Positions 1-6,195 of a stretch of DNA of 8,033 bases are shown here, in pieces; position 1 is the stretch's first letter, and every line of letters starts with the position of its first letter. Source of the stretch: Paramuribaculum sp. Lineage in GTDB: Bacteria; Bacteroidota; Bacteroidia; Bacteroidales; Muribaculaceae. The notes below the pieces were generated by a model that was not told the origin of the DNA, searched no databases, and worked only from the letters and a program-made list of their open reading frames with translations. Both the position numbers and the translations under genes were made by a program. The DNA is taken from contig JAIDXU010000279.1 of assembly GCA_029058455.1 (NCBI GenBank), positions 1,137 to 9,169 of the forward strand, written 5' to 3'.

Positions 1-520
1 CTACTCCGGGATTGAAAGCCGGAGGATCGATGGCAAATGGAGAGTCGTCAACCTCGCGTTTGAGGATAAGTGGATCAAAGATAATAAGCGCGTAATCGGG
101 CAATGCATCTCTCTTTGCCAGATAAGTCACTTTGCGGGCGAGTGATCGTAGCGTTTCGCCCGATGAATCAAAATGCATCGGGCGGATAGGGATGCTGTCG
201 CCATAATAGGCTCGCAGAATGGAAGCCCATTCATCGACATCATAGTAGCATGAGATCGATGATCCGAAAATCATCGCGTTTATAGGGCGAGAGGGGTGTT
301 CCGCGGTGTTGCGCAGGTAGCTGTCGAGAGTCACCACACCTTTGTTTATACCGACGCGAATAGGATTATCACCCGGATCAGGCAGATAGCAGTCGTAAAT
401 GCGAATCACCTTAAAGGGATCTGTAGCGATATAGACCGCCACGGCAGGGAGAACAACCGGCAGCGCCGTCAGCAGGGCGTGCATTGTGAAACGCAGTATA
501 GAACGTGTAACGGGATTCAT
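1..520 (-). CDS. Membrane-anchored SGNH/DltD-like protein, partial (C-terminus beyond left edge)
   Basis: The frame is open from an ATG at 520 to the window edge, giving 173 residues and no stop. Residues about 12-32 form one hydrophobic segment (a signal anchor), so the rest is predicted to be periplasmic. Residues 83-90 read MIFGSSIS, a hydrophobic strand ending in Gly-Ser-Ser, like block I of SGNH/GDSL-type proteins (DltD and AlgJ/AlgX relatives often have GSS instead of GDS); Ser87 or Ser88 would be the nucleophile. The Asp/His block lies outside the window, so catalysis cannot be judged. The ATG follows the MBOAT stop codon by 7 nt, and an ATG overlapping that stop hits a stop after two codons, so 520 is the start and the two genes are probably cotranscribed. 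Proteins of this kind beside an MBOAT gene usually take part in O-acylation of an exported glycan; this role is inferred. Substrate unknown. Confidence 0.8.
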   Translation of the reverse strand, partial: MNPVTRSILRFTMHALLTALPVVLPAVAVYIATDPFKVIRIYDCYLPDPGDNPIRVGINKGVVTLDSYLRNTAEHPSRPINAMIFGSSISCYYDVDEWASILRAYYGDSIPIRPMHFDSSGETLRSLARKVTYLAKRDALPDYALIIFDPLILKREVDDSPFAIDPPAFNPGV

Positions 521-527
521 CAGCGCA

Positions 528-2048
528 TCAGAACTGGAAATAAATGAAAGTCATATCGGTGGGTTCACTAAGGAGAATCATGGCGCCCATAATCCAGTAA
601 AGAGCCAGTCGCGGGAGTTTATGACTTGGCACAGTGGCAAACGGATAATCTCCCTCGCGGCCGATCCATTCGATTGCAAACACCATTACAGCTGCCGACA
701 GCCACCAGAATTTCAGTAATAGGGGCCAATGACCAGTGACAATCAGAAGCACTATTGCGGCAATCGAGGCTATCGCCAATATGGCGGGAAGCGAGGTAGA
801 GAGACGTTGAAGAAATGGTGAGAGCACACGCAATGCTCCCCACAGCAGGAGGAAGCAGATAATAAACATCCATCCGTTACACATTCCGCTCCACACTTGG
901 GTAAGAGTGGCACAGCGGAAAATATAAAATCCTGCGGCAACAACGCCAAAAGTCAGAGCCATATCCGGAAGATCTCTGAATGTTGAAGGGGGAGCGGGAC
1001 GGCGCAGGCCGATGATAAACTTACCCGTTACATAGCATATAGCCCAAAATGCACCCCAGATAACGAAATTCCATGCCGCTCCGTGCCATAAACCTGACAG
1101 CAGAAATACGATGGTGAAGTTGAGCGCGGTGCGCCATTTGCCGCGACGATTGCCGCCGAGAGGAATGTAGAGGTAATCACGAAACCAGAGCATAAGTGAT
1201 ATGTGCCATCTCTGCCAGAATTCCAGAATATTGCGCGAGAAGAGAGGAAAGCGGAAATTAGCCATCAGCTCCACGCCAAGCATACGCGCCACACCGCGAG
1301 CTATCTCGCTATAGGCCGAGAAATCGCAGTAGATCTGCAAGGTGAAGAGAATCCCTCCCGCCAGCACACGCATCGGAGTCATCGCCTCATCACCATCGAA
1401 AATACGGTCAACGTATATGGCAAGCATATCGGCAACACACACTTTCTTCATCACCCCGAAGAGCACCATGCGAAGACCCTCTACCGCACGCGAATAGTCC
1501 CATCGTCGCGGCTGCAGAATCTGAGGCAGCAGAGCGCCTGCCCTCTCGATAGGACCCGCCACGAGTTGCGGGAAAAAGGCTATGAAAGTGAAAAATCCCA
1601 CAACATTGCGGGTGGGGCGTATATCGCCGCGACTCACGTCGATCGAGTAGCTGATGGCCTGAAAAGTGTAGAACGAAATGCCGACAGGGAGTAGCACGTC
1701 GATGGTAAACCAGTCGAGATTCATGCCCGCGAGCGAGAACAATCGGCCGATATTCTCAGTGAAGAAATTGAAGTATTTGAATAGGGCGAGAATACCCAGA
1801 TTGAAAACTATATTGGCCGTAATCAGCCATTTGTGTCTATATCGCTCAAATAGAACCGCCGAAAAGAAAGTTGTGGCCGAAGTGAGGATGATAAGAATCA
1901 GGAAGCGCCAGTCCCACCATCCATAAAAGAGATAACTTGCACCGAGAAGCCACACATTCTGCCACCGCAGAGATTTCCGCAGCGCAAACCAATAGATGCA
2001 GAAGAAGCACCCCATGAAGAGTGCGAAAATAATGTCGGTAAACAGCAT
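528..2048 (-). CDS. MBOAT family membrane O-acyltransferase (AlgI/DltB/PatA-like)
   Basis: A 506-residue multispanning membrane protein of usual AlgI-like length. MBOAT hallmarks are present: FFPQLVAGPIERA (158-170), CDFSAYSEIARG (241-252), EFWQRWHISLMLWFRDYLYIP (split here as EFWQRWHISL at 276-285, then the DYLYIPLGGN loop at 291-300), and LSGLWHGAAW (317-326). His322 in WHG is the conserved, presumed catalytic histidine; His282 is the second conserved one. The family moves acyl groups across the inner membrane onto alginate, peptidoglycan, teichoic acid or other glycans; the substrate here cannot be read from sequence. The C-terminus FIYFQF is common in Bacteroidetes homologues, as I recall. 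The frame can be extended to a TTG at 2078, but the ATG at 2048 gives the family-like N-terminus MLF and leaves about 38 nt to the promoter-like element at 2086-2093. It leads an operon with the SGNH-like gene 7 nt downstream. Confidence 0.92.
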   Translation of the reverse strand: MLFTDIIFALFMGCFFCIYWFALRKSLRWQNVWLLGASYLFYGWWDWRFLILIILTSATTFFSAVLFERYRHKWLITANIVFNLGILALFKYFNFFTENIGRLFSLAGMNLDWFTIDVLLPVGISFYTFQAISYSIDVSRGDIRPTRNVVGFFTFIAFFPQLVAGPIERAGALLPQILQPRRWDYSRAVEGLRMVLFGVMKKVCVADMLAIYVDRIFDGDEAMTPMRVLAGGILFTLQIYCDFSAYSEIARGVARMLGVELMANFRFPLFSRNILEFWQRWHISLMLWFRDYLYIPLGGNRRGKWRTALNFTIVFLLSGLWHGAAWNFVIWGAFWAICYVTGKFIIGLRRPAPPSTFRDLPDMALTFGVVAAGFYIFRCATLTQVWSGMCNGWMFIICFLLLWGALRVLSPFLQRLSTSLPAILAIASIAAIVLLIVTGHWPLLLKFWWLSAAVMVFAIEWIGREGDYPFATVPSHKLPRLALYWIMGAMILLSEPTDMTFIYFQF

Positions 2049-2085
2049 AATAAAATCAGAGGCTTCGATCCGTTGCAATAATGTG

Positions 2086-2093
2086 CAAAGATA
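2086..2093 (-). promoter_or_regulatory. Probable -7 box of the MBOAT operon promoter
   Basis: On the minus strand this reads TATCTTTG, an exact match to the Bacteroidetes -7 element TAnnTTTG. It sits 37 nt before the MBOAT ATG at 2048 and downstream of the terminator at 2174-2212, where a new promoter is expected. No TTTG is found 19-21 nt upstream, so the -33 half is missing or degenerate and the call rests on one box plus context. Confidence 0.5.
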
Positions 2094-2162
2094 AATAAAA
2101 ATCTCAGACTATATAGTTTGACAGAGCGTAATAATATATTGTGTAAATGGATACGCGGGTAA

Positions 2163-2212
2163 TCGCAATAAATAAAAAGGGCTTCTTTGCGTGTGTGAAA
2201 GAAGCCCTTTTT
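2163..2212 (-). terminator. Rho-independent terminator after the Spy/CpxP-like gene
   Basis: A perfect 15-bp inverted repeat (2174-2188 against 2198-2212) with a 9-nt loop. On the minus strand the stem ends in five T and continues TTTATTTATTG, a good U-tract. It lies 52 nt past the stop codon of the small exported protein and separates it from the MBOAT operon. The stem's flanking A/T runs could also let it act on the plus strand, but no plus-strand gene needs it. Confidence 0.9.
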
Positions 2213-2263
2213 AGGTCGGAAAACTATCCGATCATGTCTATCATTAAGTTATCGCAGCAAAAT

Positions 2264-2833
2264 TTAGTTCTGAGGAGCGGGACGCTGACCGCGGGGACGC
2301 TGTTTTCTGCCGTTTTGCTGACCCATTTTTTTGTTGTTGCCGGGACGCTGACCGGGTTTCATGCCTTTGTTTCTACCGCTCATCTGAGGCATGGCATTGA
2401 CGAAGCTGTTTTCAAGAAATTGAACGTACTGCTCGGGAGTGAGAATATCCTTTACTTTGGCAAGGTAATCTTTGCGGGCATCGATGCGTTTGGTCATCAT
2501 TGCACGGCGCATTGAGTCGGCTTGCTCGGGAGAGAATTTGCGACGCTGACCGGGCGCCTGAGCCTTGTCACGCTTGTCGCTTTTCTTACCGTCGAATTCC
2601 TTTCTGTCTTTTCTGTCCTTTTTGTCTTTGCCGGGACCGAAGGGGCAGATTTCGCTGAGCTGCTGTTTTTGAGCGTCGGTGAGGTTAAGACCTTCGAAGG
2701 GATTACATACGGGAGCTTTGCACTCTTTTTTGTCACATTCTTTCTTATCTTTTTTAGAATCGTTGGCGGGATTGGCGAAAGAGGCTGAGATGCCGAGAGC
2801 GAGGCAGGTAACTGCAAGAATTAATTTTTTCAT
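2264..2833 (-). CDS. Small, highly basic exported protein, Spy/CpxP-like (LTxxQ motifs)
   Basis: 189 residues beginning MKKLILAVT, with a signal peptide and a likely signal peptidase I site after ASFA (20/21). The mature protein has LTDAQ (51-55), FSPEQ (100-104) and LTPEQ (131-135), resembling the LTxxQ motifs of Spy/CpxP-family periplasmic proteins and of Bacteroidetes DUF4890-type proteins. Residues about 100-142 are the likely helical core. The rest is low-complexity and Lys/Arg-rich: a KKDRKDRK stretch near 71-78 and a Gly/Gln/Arg/Pro tail (about 154-189) with repeated GQR units. Four cysteines occur at 33, 38, 43 and 63. Family members are stress-induced chaperones or metal-responsive proteins; whether this one is either is unknown. 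The gene stands alone, with 144 bp upstream and its own terminator downstream. I found no TTTG/TAnnTTTG promoter upstream, so expression may need another sigma factor or readthrough from the GNAT gene. Confidence 0.85.
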   Translation of the reverse strand: MKKLILAVTCLALGISASFANPANDSKKDKKECDKKECKAPVCNPFEGLNLTDAQKQQLSEICPFGPGKDKKDRKDRKEFDGKKSDKRDKAQAPGQRRKFSPEQADSMRRAMMTKRIDARKDYLAKVKDILTPEQYVQFLENSFVNAMPQMSGRNKGMKPGQRPGNNKKMGQQNGRKQRPRGQRPAPQN

Positions 2834-2977
2834 TTTATGTAAAAGTTTTGTTGATAATTTTTTGACTTATTGACCGGTTCGGTTGATGTCTCGTTTTTTG
2901 CCGAACACATCAATATGACTCGGAAATCAAGTCAAGGTTTAAAGCGAAAATAAACTTTTACATATTTTAACACTAAA

Positions 2978-4054
2978 TCAGTCGAGCATCAAGGATATGT
3001 GCGGACGTACCGAGGGGAAGCCTATTATGTTGCCCATAGCCGGAGAGGAGAACATTATGTCGGCGAGGGTTGAGACATCAACATCAAAGTCAAGCCGTGA
3101 GTTGGTGGCATAGGCCGAGATGTCGATTTCACCGTCAGCTATGCGGAATGTTGCATTATTTTGAGGAATTAGCGGGTCGCTTACCCTGATGGTAGATTTA
3201 AACGAGGGGTGAGCGGCGGCCACAGTCGAAAGGGCTACGGCCACATCGGTGAGACGGCACATGCCGCGCGGAGTTATGAAGTGAGGGTGAATACCTACCG
3301 GGGCGAGAAGCTTGAATGACTTGTCGGGCCAGTGATAGCGCAGTTCTCTTAGGGCGGCTCGGCCGGCGGGAATATCGGTCGACAGCAATTCCTTGACTGT
3401 AACCGGCGCCGTGGGGTCGTCGGGATTTGATTCCGCCCATGCCATCGCCACCACTTCTCCGGAGTCGCGGCTCACAGCCACATATTTTCCGCCAGGAGAG
3501 AGAGCTATATCGTCGAGGGTGTTGAGAAAGTCACGCGAAGAATGAAGAATGGTGCAGGGACGCATTTTCTCCAATCTTATGAAAGCTTCCGAAACCGCCG
3601 GGTCAAAAATATTTTCTACTGGCTGAAATCCCTCCTCCCAGGGTCCGAACTGATGGGCTGAGGTAAACCGCTGGGCGTCGATATAGAACACTGTCGAAAA
3701 TCCGAAACGGTTGTAATAGGGATAGAGCCAGTCGTAGGCGGGTATCAGTTCGGCCATCATATAGCCGCGCGAGGCGCAGGTGCGCAATGCGTCGGTCATG
3801 AGTTTCGACATGAGCCCTTTGCCTCGCTGGTTGCGGCGCGTGTTGGCTCCGCAAATATATCCTGTGGGGAGGATAGCGCCATGAAACATAAATGAATAGG
3901 GTTGCAGCAGAAGATAGCTTACGGTATGGCCGTTCTGCTCCGCGGATATAAGGTCGGAGTCATTATATACTCTGCTGAAAAACATGTCGACATATTCAGG
4001 TGAGTCGCCGAATGAGTCGCTCCATAGTCGTTTTAATTCATCTTTCTGAGTCAT
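2978..4054 (-). CDS. GNAT N-acetyltransferase, Eis-like, with C-terminal sterol-carrier-like region
   Basis: 358 residues from the ATG at 4054. The GNAT acetyl-CoA loop is clear at 73-86 (RRNQRGKGLMSKLM, matching R/Q-x-x-G-x-G/A), followed by the YPYYNRFGF motif (111-119) that closes the domain. A second, degenerate acetyltransferase-like region (about 140-255) and a C-terminal region (about 285-358, ending PHISLMLD) fit the three-part layout of Eis-like enzymes, where the last part resembles SCP2 sterol-carrier folds. These enzymes are cytoplasmic and acetylate amines; the substrate here is unknown. The frame extends to a TTG at 4084, but that start lies inside the terminator-like hairpin at 4083-4122, and the ATG gives a family-like MTQKDELKRLW N-terminus. 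A near-consensus -7 box, TACATTTA, lies at 4061-4068, only 6 nt before this ATG. There is no Shine-Dalgarno. Confidence 0.88.
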   Translation of the reverse strand: MTQKDELKRLWSDSFGDSPEYVDMFFSRVYNDSDLISAEQNGHTVSYLLLQPYSFMFHGAILPTGYICGANTRRNQRGKGLMSKLMTDALRTCASRGYMMAELIPAYDWLYPYYNRFGFSTVFYIDAQRFTSAHQFGPWEEGFQPVENIFDPAVSEAFIRLEKMRPCTILHSSRDFLNTLDDIALSPGGKYVAVSRDSGEVVAMAWAESNPDDPTAPVTVKELLSTDIPAGRAALRELRYHWPDKSFKLLAPVGIHPHFITPRGMCRLTDVAVALSTVAAAHPSFKSTIRVSDPLIPQNNATFRIADGEIDISAYATNSRLDFDVDVSTLADIMFSSPAMGNIIGFPSVRPHISLMLD

Positions 4055-4082
4055 GGCGTGTAAATGTAGTTTATTTAACAAC

Positions 4083-4122
4083 AATTCGGGAGCGGCCTCG
4101 GTTTTGAGGCAGCTCCCGAATT
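4083..4122 (-). terminator. Hairpin after the DUF4301 gene, probable terminator
   Basis: An 11-bp perfect outer stem (4083-4093 with 4112-4122) plus a 5-bp inner stem (4095-4099 with 4106-4110), one mismatch and a 6-nt loop. It lies 24 nt beyond the DUF4301 stop. On the minus strand it is followed by GTTGTTAAAT, a poor U-tract, so termination may be incomplete and the GNAT gene could partly depend on readthrough. Confidence 0.65.
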
Positions 4123-4146
4123 ATGATTGTGTCACGCTTAGAGAGG

Positions 4147-5673
4147 TTATGACTGATGGGCGGGACGAAGAAGATCGTTGACGGTCTTTACAGGATTGAA
4201 TGTAGAAGCGGGCACTTCAACAAAAGCTGTGTTCCAGTCGCTCATGGCGCCGTTCCAGAGGCCGGGAAGCTCAAGGGCTTTAAGCTCCTTGCCGTGGCTC
4301 GATTTCGACGAGATGAATCCGGTGGCCTGGTCGACATATTTCAGAAGATCGAAGTGGTTGCCGTGGGTGTCGCGGAGATAGCACACGAGGTCAACGGGAT
4401 TGAAGTGAGTGGCCGATTTGAGCATTTCGGCATATTCCTTATTGTCGGGGTCGATCTGGTGGCTTTCAAGAATCTGAGGCGATGATGAGCCGTCAGCATT
4501 ATAGGCGATAAACGGGCCTCCACCGGGTTCGCCTTCGTTGCGCACCATGCCGCACACTCTCAGCGGGCGATCGAGTTTGGCGTCGAGCAACACGGCCAGC
4601 GAGTGGTCATCAAGCTGCTCGGTGTCAGCGGGCAGGCGAGTGGCGAGCACTTTTTTGAGGAAATCGCGTATCTCGATAAGCTTCTCGCGGTCGTAGGCGC
4701 CGGTGGCTATCGAGCGGCGATAGGCAGCGATTTTATCGTGGATTTCCATCATATAGCCGGCTATGACGGTCTTATAGCGGATGGTTGACTCTCTGCGGCT
4801 GTCGGGCACCACATTGTCGATGTTTTTGATAAACACCACTGTCGAATCAATATCGTTGAGGTTGGCGATAAGAGCGCCGTGACCGCCGGGACGGAAAAGA
4901 AGTTTACCTTCTTCAATAAAAGGTGTGTTGTCGGGATTTGCGGCGATGGTATCGGTCGAAGGTTTCTGTTCGGAGAGTGAGATGTCGAATTTCACGCCGG
5001 TTTTCTTTTCCATAGCGGGCACGACCTCCTCGATTTTCTTGAGGAAAAGATCACGGTGATTAGACGATACGGTGAAATGGAGGTGAACCGTGCCGGTGGA
5101 GTCGGCAGCTGTCTGGGCGCCTTCCATCAGATGTTCTTCAAGGGGAGTGCGTGAATCCTCGCCGTCATAGCTGTGGAATTTGAGCAGACCTTTTGGCAGA
5201 CCGCCGTAGTTGAGACCCTCGGGGAGGATAATGGCGGCGATGACTTCTTTTTGTTTACCATTTTCAAGCAAAGTCTTGGCGTCTGCTCCGTGGAGTTTCA
5301 CGCACACTTCGTTGAGATCCTTCAAGAAGGGGAGTTTGTCGAGGTTTTCAAGCAGTTTGGCAAGGGGGCTTCCCGGAGCGGCGACAGTGTCGGGGCCGTC
5401 GACAAATTCAAACAGGGCTTTAAACATGCGGGAGGCGGCACCCGAGGCGGGCACGAATTTCATCACCTCGCCCCCCTGTTCAAGATATTGCTGCCAGCGT
5501 TCGATGGCAGCCTGTTCCTCTACGGGAGTAAGAGTGGCGATACCGTTTTTCTCGGTAGCGGCACAGTCGATTTTCAGATAAGGGAATCCGGTTCGGAAAC
5601 GTGCAAGCTGCTCTTCCACCATCTGGGGTGTGATGCCTTTTTGCTGGATTTGTTGAAGATCGTTTTCGGTCAT
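4147..5673 (-). CDS. DUF4301 family protein; UDP-sugar pyrophosphorylase-like motifs
   Basis: 508 residues, the usual size for DUF4301, a Bacteroidetes family of unknown function. The open frame continues to 5994, but that extension translates straight through the tRNA-Arg gene; the ATG at 5673 (MTENDLQQIQ) lies 39 nt after an exact -7 box and is the real start. Motifs in order: FVPASGAASRMFK (73-85), GGLPKGLLKFH (157-167), LHFTVSSNHRDLF (198-210), RPGGHGALIANL (261-272), FIKNIDNVVPD (281-291). Their order resembles UDPGP-family nucleotidyltransferases (glycine-rich N-terminal loop; PKG; a 'TS...' strand; P-x-GHG/GNG; N-x-DN), so a GT-A fold acting on a sugar phosphate is plausible but inferred. 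No signal peptide or membrane segment is seen, so it should be cytoplasmic. It is transcribed alone or with the GNAT gene downstream. Confidence 0.9.
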   Translation of the reverse strand: MTENDLQQIQQKGITPQMVEEQLARFRTGFPYLKIDCAATEKNGIATLTPVEEQAAIERWQQYLEQGGEVMKFVPASGAASRMFKALFEFVDGPDTVAAPGSPLAKLLENLDKLPFLKDLNEVCVKLHGADAKTLLENGKQKEVIAAIILPEGLNYGGLPKGLLKFHSYDGEDSRTPLEEHLMEGAQTAADSTGTVHLHFTVSSNHRDLFLKKIEEVVPAMEKKTGVKFDISLSEQKPSTDTIAANPDNTPFIEEGKLLFRPGGHGALIANLNDIDSTVVFIKNIDNVVPDSRRESTIRYKTVIAGYMMEIHDKIAAYRRSIATGAYDREKLIEIRDFLKKVLATRLPADTEQLDDHSLAVLLDAKLDRPLRVCGMVRNEGEPGGGPFIAYNADGSSSPQILESHQIDPDNKEYAEMLKSATHFNPVDLVCYLRDTHGNHFDLLKYVDQATGFISSKSSHGKELKALELPGLWNGAMSDWNTAFVEVPASTFNPVKTVNDLLRPAHQS

Positions 5674-5711
5674 GGTTATATAGATTTTGGTTATATATTT
5701 CGCATAGGTTG

Positions 5712-5743
5712 CAAAGCTATGAAAAAATCTCCTTATTGACAAA
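5712..5743 (-). promoter_or_regulatory. Promoter of the DUF4301 gene
   Basis: Minus strand: TTTG (5740-5743), 20-nt spacer, TAGCTTTG (5712-5719), an exact match to the Bacteroidetes primary-sigma consensus TTTG-N19-21-TAnnTTTG. Transcription would begin a few bases downstream, leaving a leader of roughly 30 nt before the ATG at 5673. This fixes the start codon choice. Confidence 0.85.
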
Positions 5744-5755
5744 TTTAAATTCCGT

Positions 5756-5783
5756 TCCAAGTCGTCCAAGTCGTTCCAAGTCG
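5756..5783. repeat. Three near-tandem copies of TCCAAGTCG
   Basis: Exact 9-mers at 5756-5764, 5765-5773 and 5775-5783, with one extra T between the second and third. The array ends 12 bp upstream of the -33 box of the DUF4301 promoter and lies between it and the tRNA terminator. Direct repeats spaced about one helical turn could be a regulator binding site; replication slippage is equally possible. Confidence 0.8.
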
Positions 5784-5820
5784 TCACGGATATTGTAATA
5801 TGCTCAAAGTGTAAGTACTC

Positions 5821-5853
5821 TAAAAAATAAGGAGCCGACATAATGTCAGCTCC
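5821..5853 (-). terminator. Rho-independent terminator of tRNA-Arg
   Basis: On the minus strand a 10-bp stem (5844-5853 with 5831-5840, one G:U pair) closes a 3-nt loop and is followed by TTATTTTTTA. It starts 11 nt past the tRNA 3' end. Confidence 0.92.
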
Positions 5854-5864
5854 GACCTGAATTG

Positions 5865-5936
5865 TATCCCCGTGGGGAGTCGAACCCCAATCGTTGGAAC
5901 CGGAATCCAATATTCTATCCATTGAACTACGGAGAC
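5865..5936 (-). tRNA. tRNA-Arg (anticodon CCG)
   Basis: 72 nt folding as a standard cloverleaf: acceptor GTCTCCG with CGGGGAT, D arm GTTC/GAAT, anticodon stem TTGGA/TCCAA around loop TTCCGGT (anticodon CCG, reading CGG), 4-nt variable loop, T arm TGGGG/CCCCA around TTCGACT, discriminator A at 5865. The acceptor stem has two wobble pairs (G1:U72 and U4:G69). CCA is not encoded, so it must be added enzymatically. Single-gene unit with its own promoter and terminator. Confidence 0.96.
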
Positions 5937-5951
5937 AAAAATATTCTTTCG

Positions 5952-5983
5952 CAAAGGTAGAAGTTTTTTTTGAAATACCCAAA
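5952..5983 (-). promoter_or_regulatory. Promoter of tRNA-Arg
   Basis: Minus strand: TTTG (5980-5983), 20-nt spacer, TACCTTTG (5952-5959), an exact match to the Bacteroidetes consensus, 15 nt before the mature tRNA 5' end. The spacer holds a run of eight A. Confidence 0.88.
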
Positions 5984-6085
5984 TGATATTGCAAAACCGC
6001 TTGCCCCTAACTTGTTTCGTTATGTGACTGAATCATTCTGAAAAAGGTGTAAAAAGGGTGAGGGCGGAAGATTTAGGATGAAAAA

Positions 6086-6118
6086 TTTGTTGCAGACCAA
6101 AAAGTTTTACTATATTTG
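6086..6118 (+). promoter_or_regulatory. Promoter of the DUF349 gene
   Basis: TTTG (6086-6089), 21-nt spacer, TATATTTG (6111-6118): an exact consensus match on the plus strand. Start of transcription is expected near 6123-6126, leaving a leader of about 70 nt before the ATG at 6196. It is divergent from the tRNA promoter, with about 100 bp between their -33 boxes. Confidence 0.82.
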
Positions 6119-6195
6119 GCGATGATTGGCAATGGAGTGCCGCTGTAGCGTCACTGACAGCCTGTGCTTATTTTAACCTCAAACTATTTCATGTT

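Noticed and set aside
1203..1694. 163-codon plus-strand open frame inside the MBOAT gene
   Set aside because: Antisense shadow of the conserved MBOAT core.
2804..2833. Lipoprotein signal in the small exported protein (AVTC at residues 7-10)
   Set aside because: The cysteine is too close to the N-terminus and Thr at -1 does not fit a lipobox; a signal peptidase I site after residue 20 fits better.
2883..2913. 7-bp inverted repeat TTGATGT/ACATCAA upstream of the Spy/CpxP-like gene
   Set aside because: Short, with a 17-nt AT-rich loop and no U-tract; expected by chance in AT-rich intergenic DNA and not clearly an operator or terminator.
5173..5739. 188-codon plus-strand open frame opposite the DUF4301 gene
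   Set aside because: Antisense to a complete gene with clear motifs and promoter; no domain or promoter of its own.
5754..5936. Integration (att) site at the tRNA-Arg, since nearby repeats share TTGGAAC with the tRNA
   Set aside because: The shared match is only about 7 bases, there is no copy of the tRNA 3' end, and no integrase or mobile genes are present.
5674..5994. N-terminal extension of the DUF4301 frame by about 107 residues
   Set aside because: It reads through the tRNA-Arg gene, its terminator and the DUF4301 promoter; it is a chance open frame.
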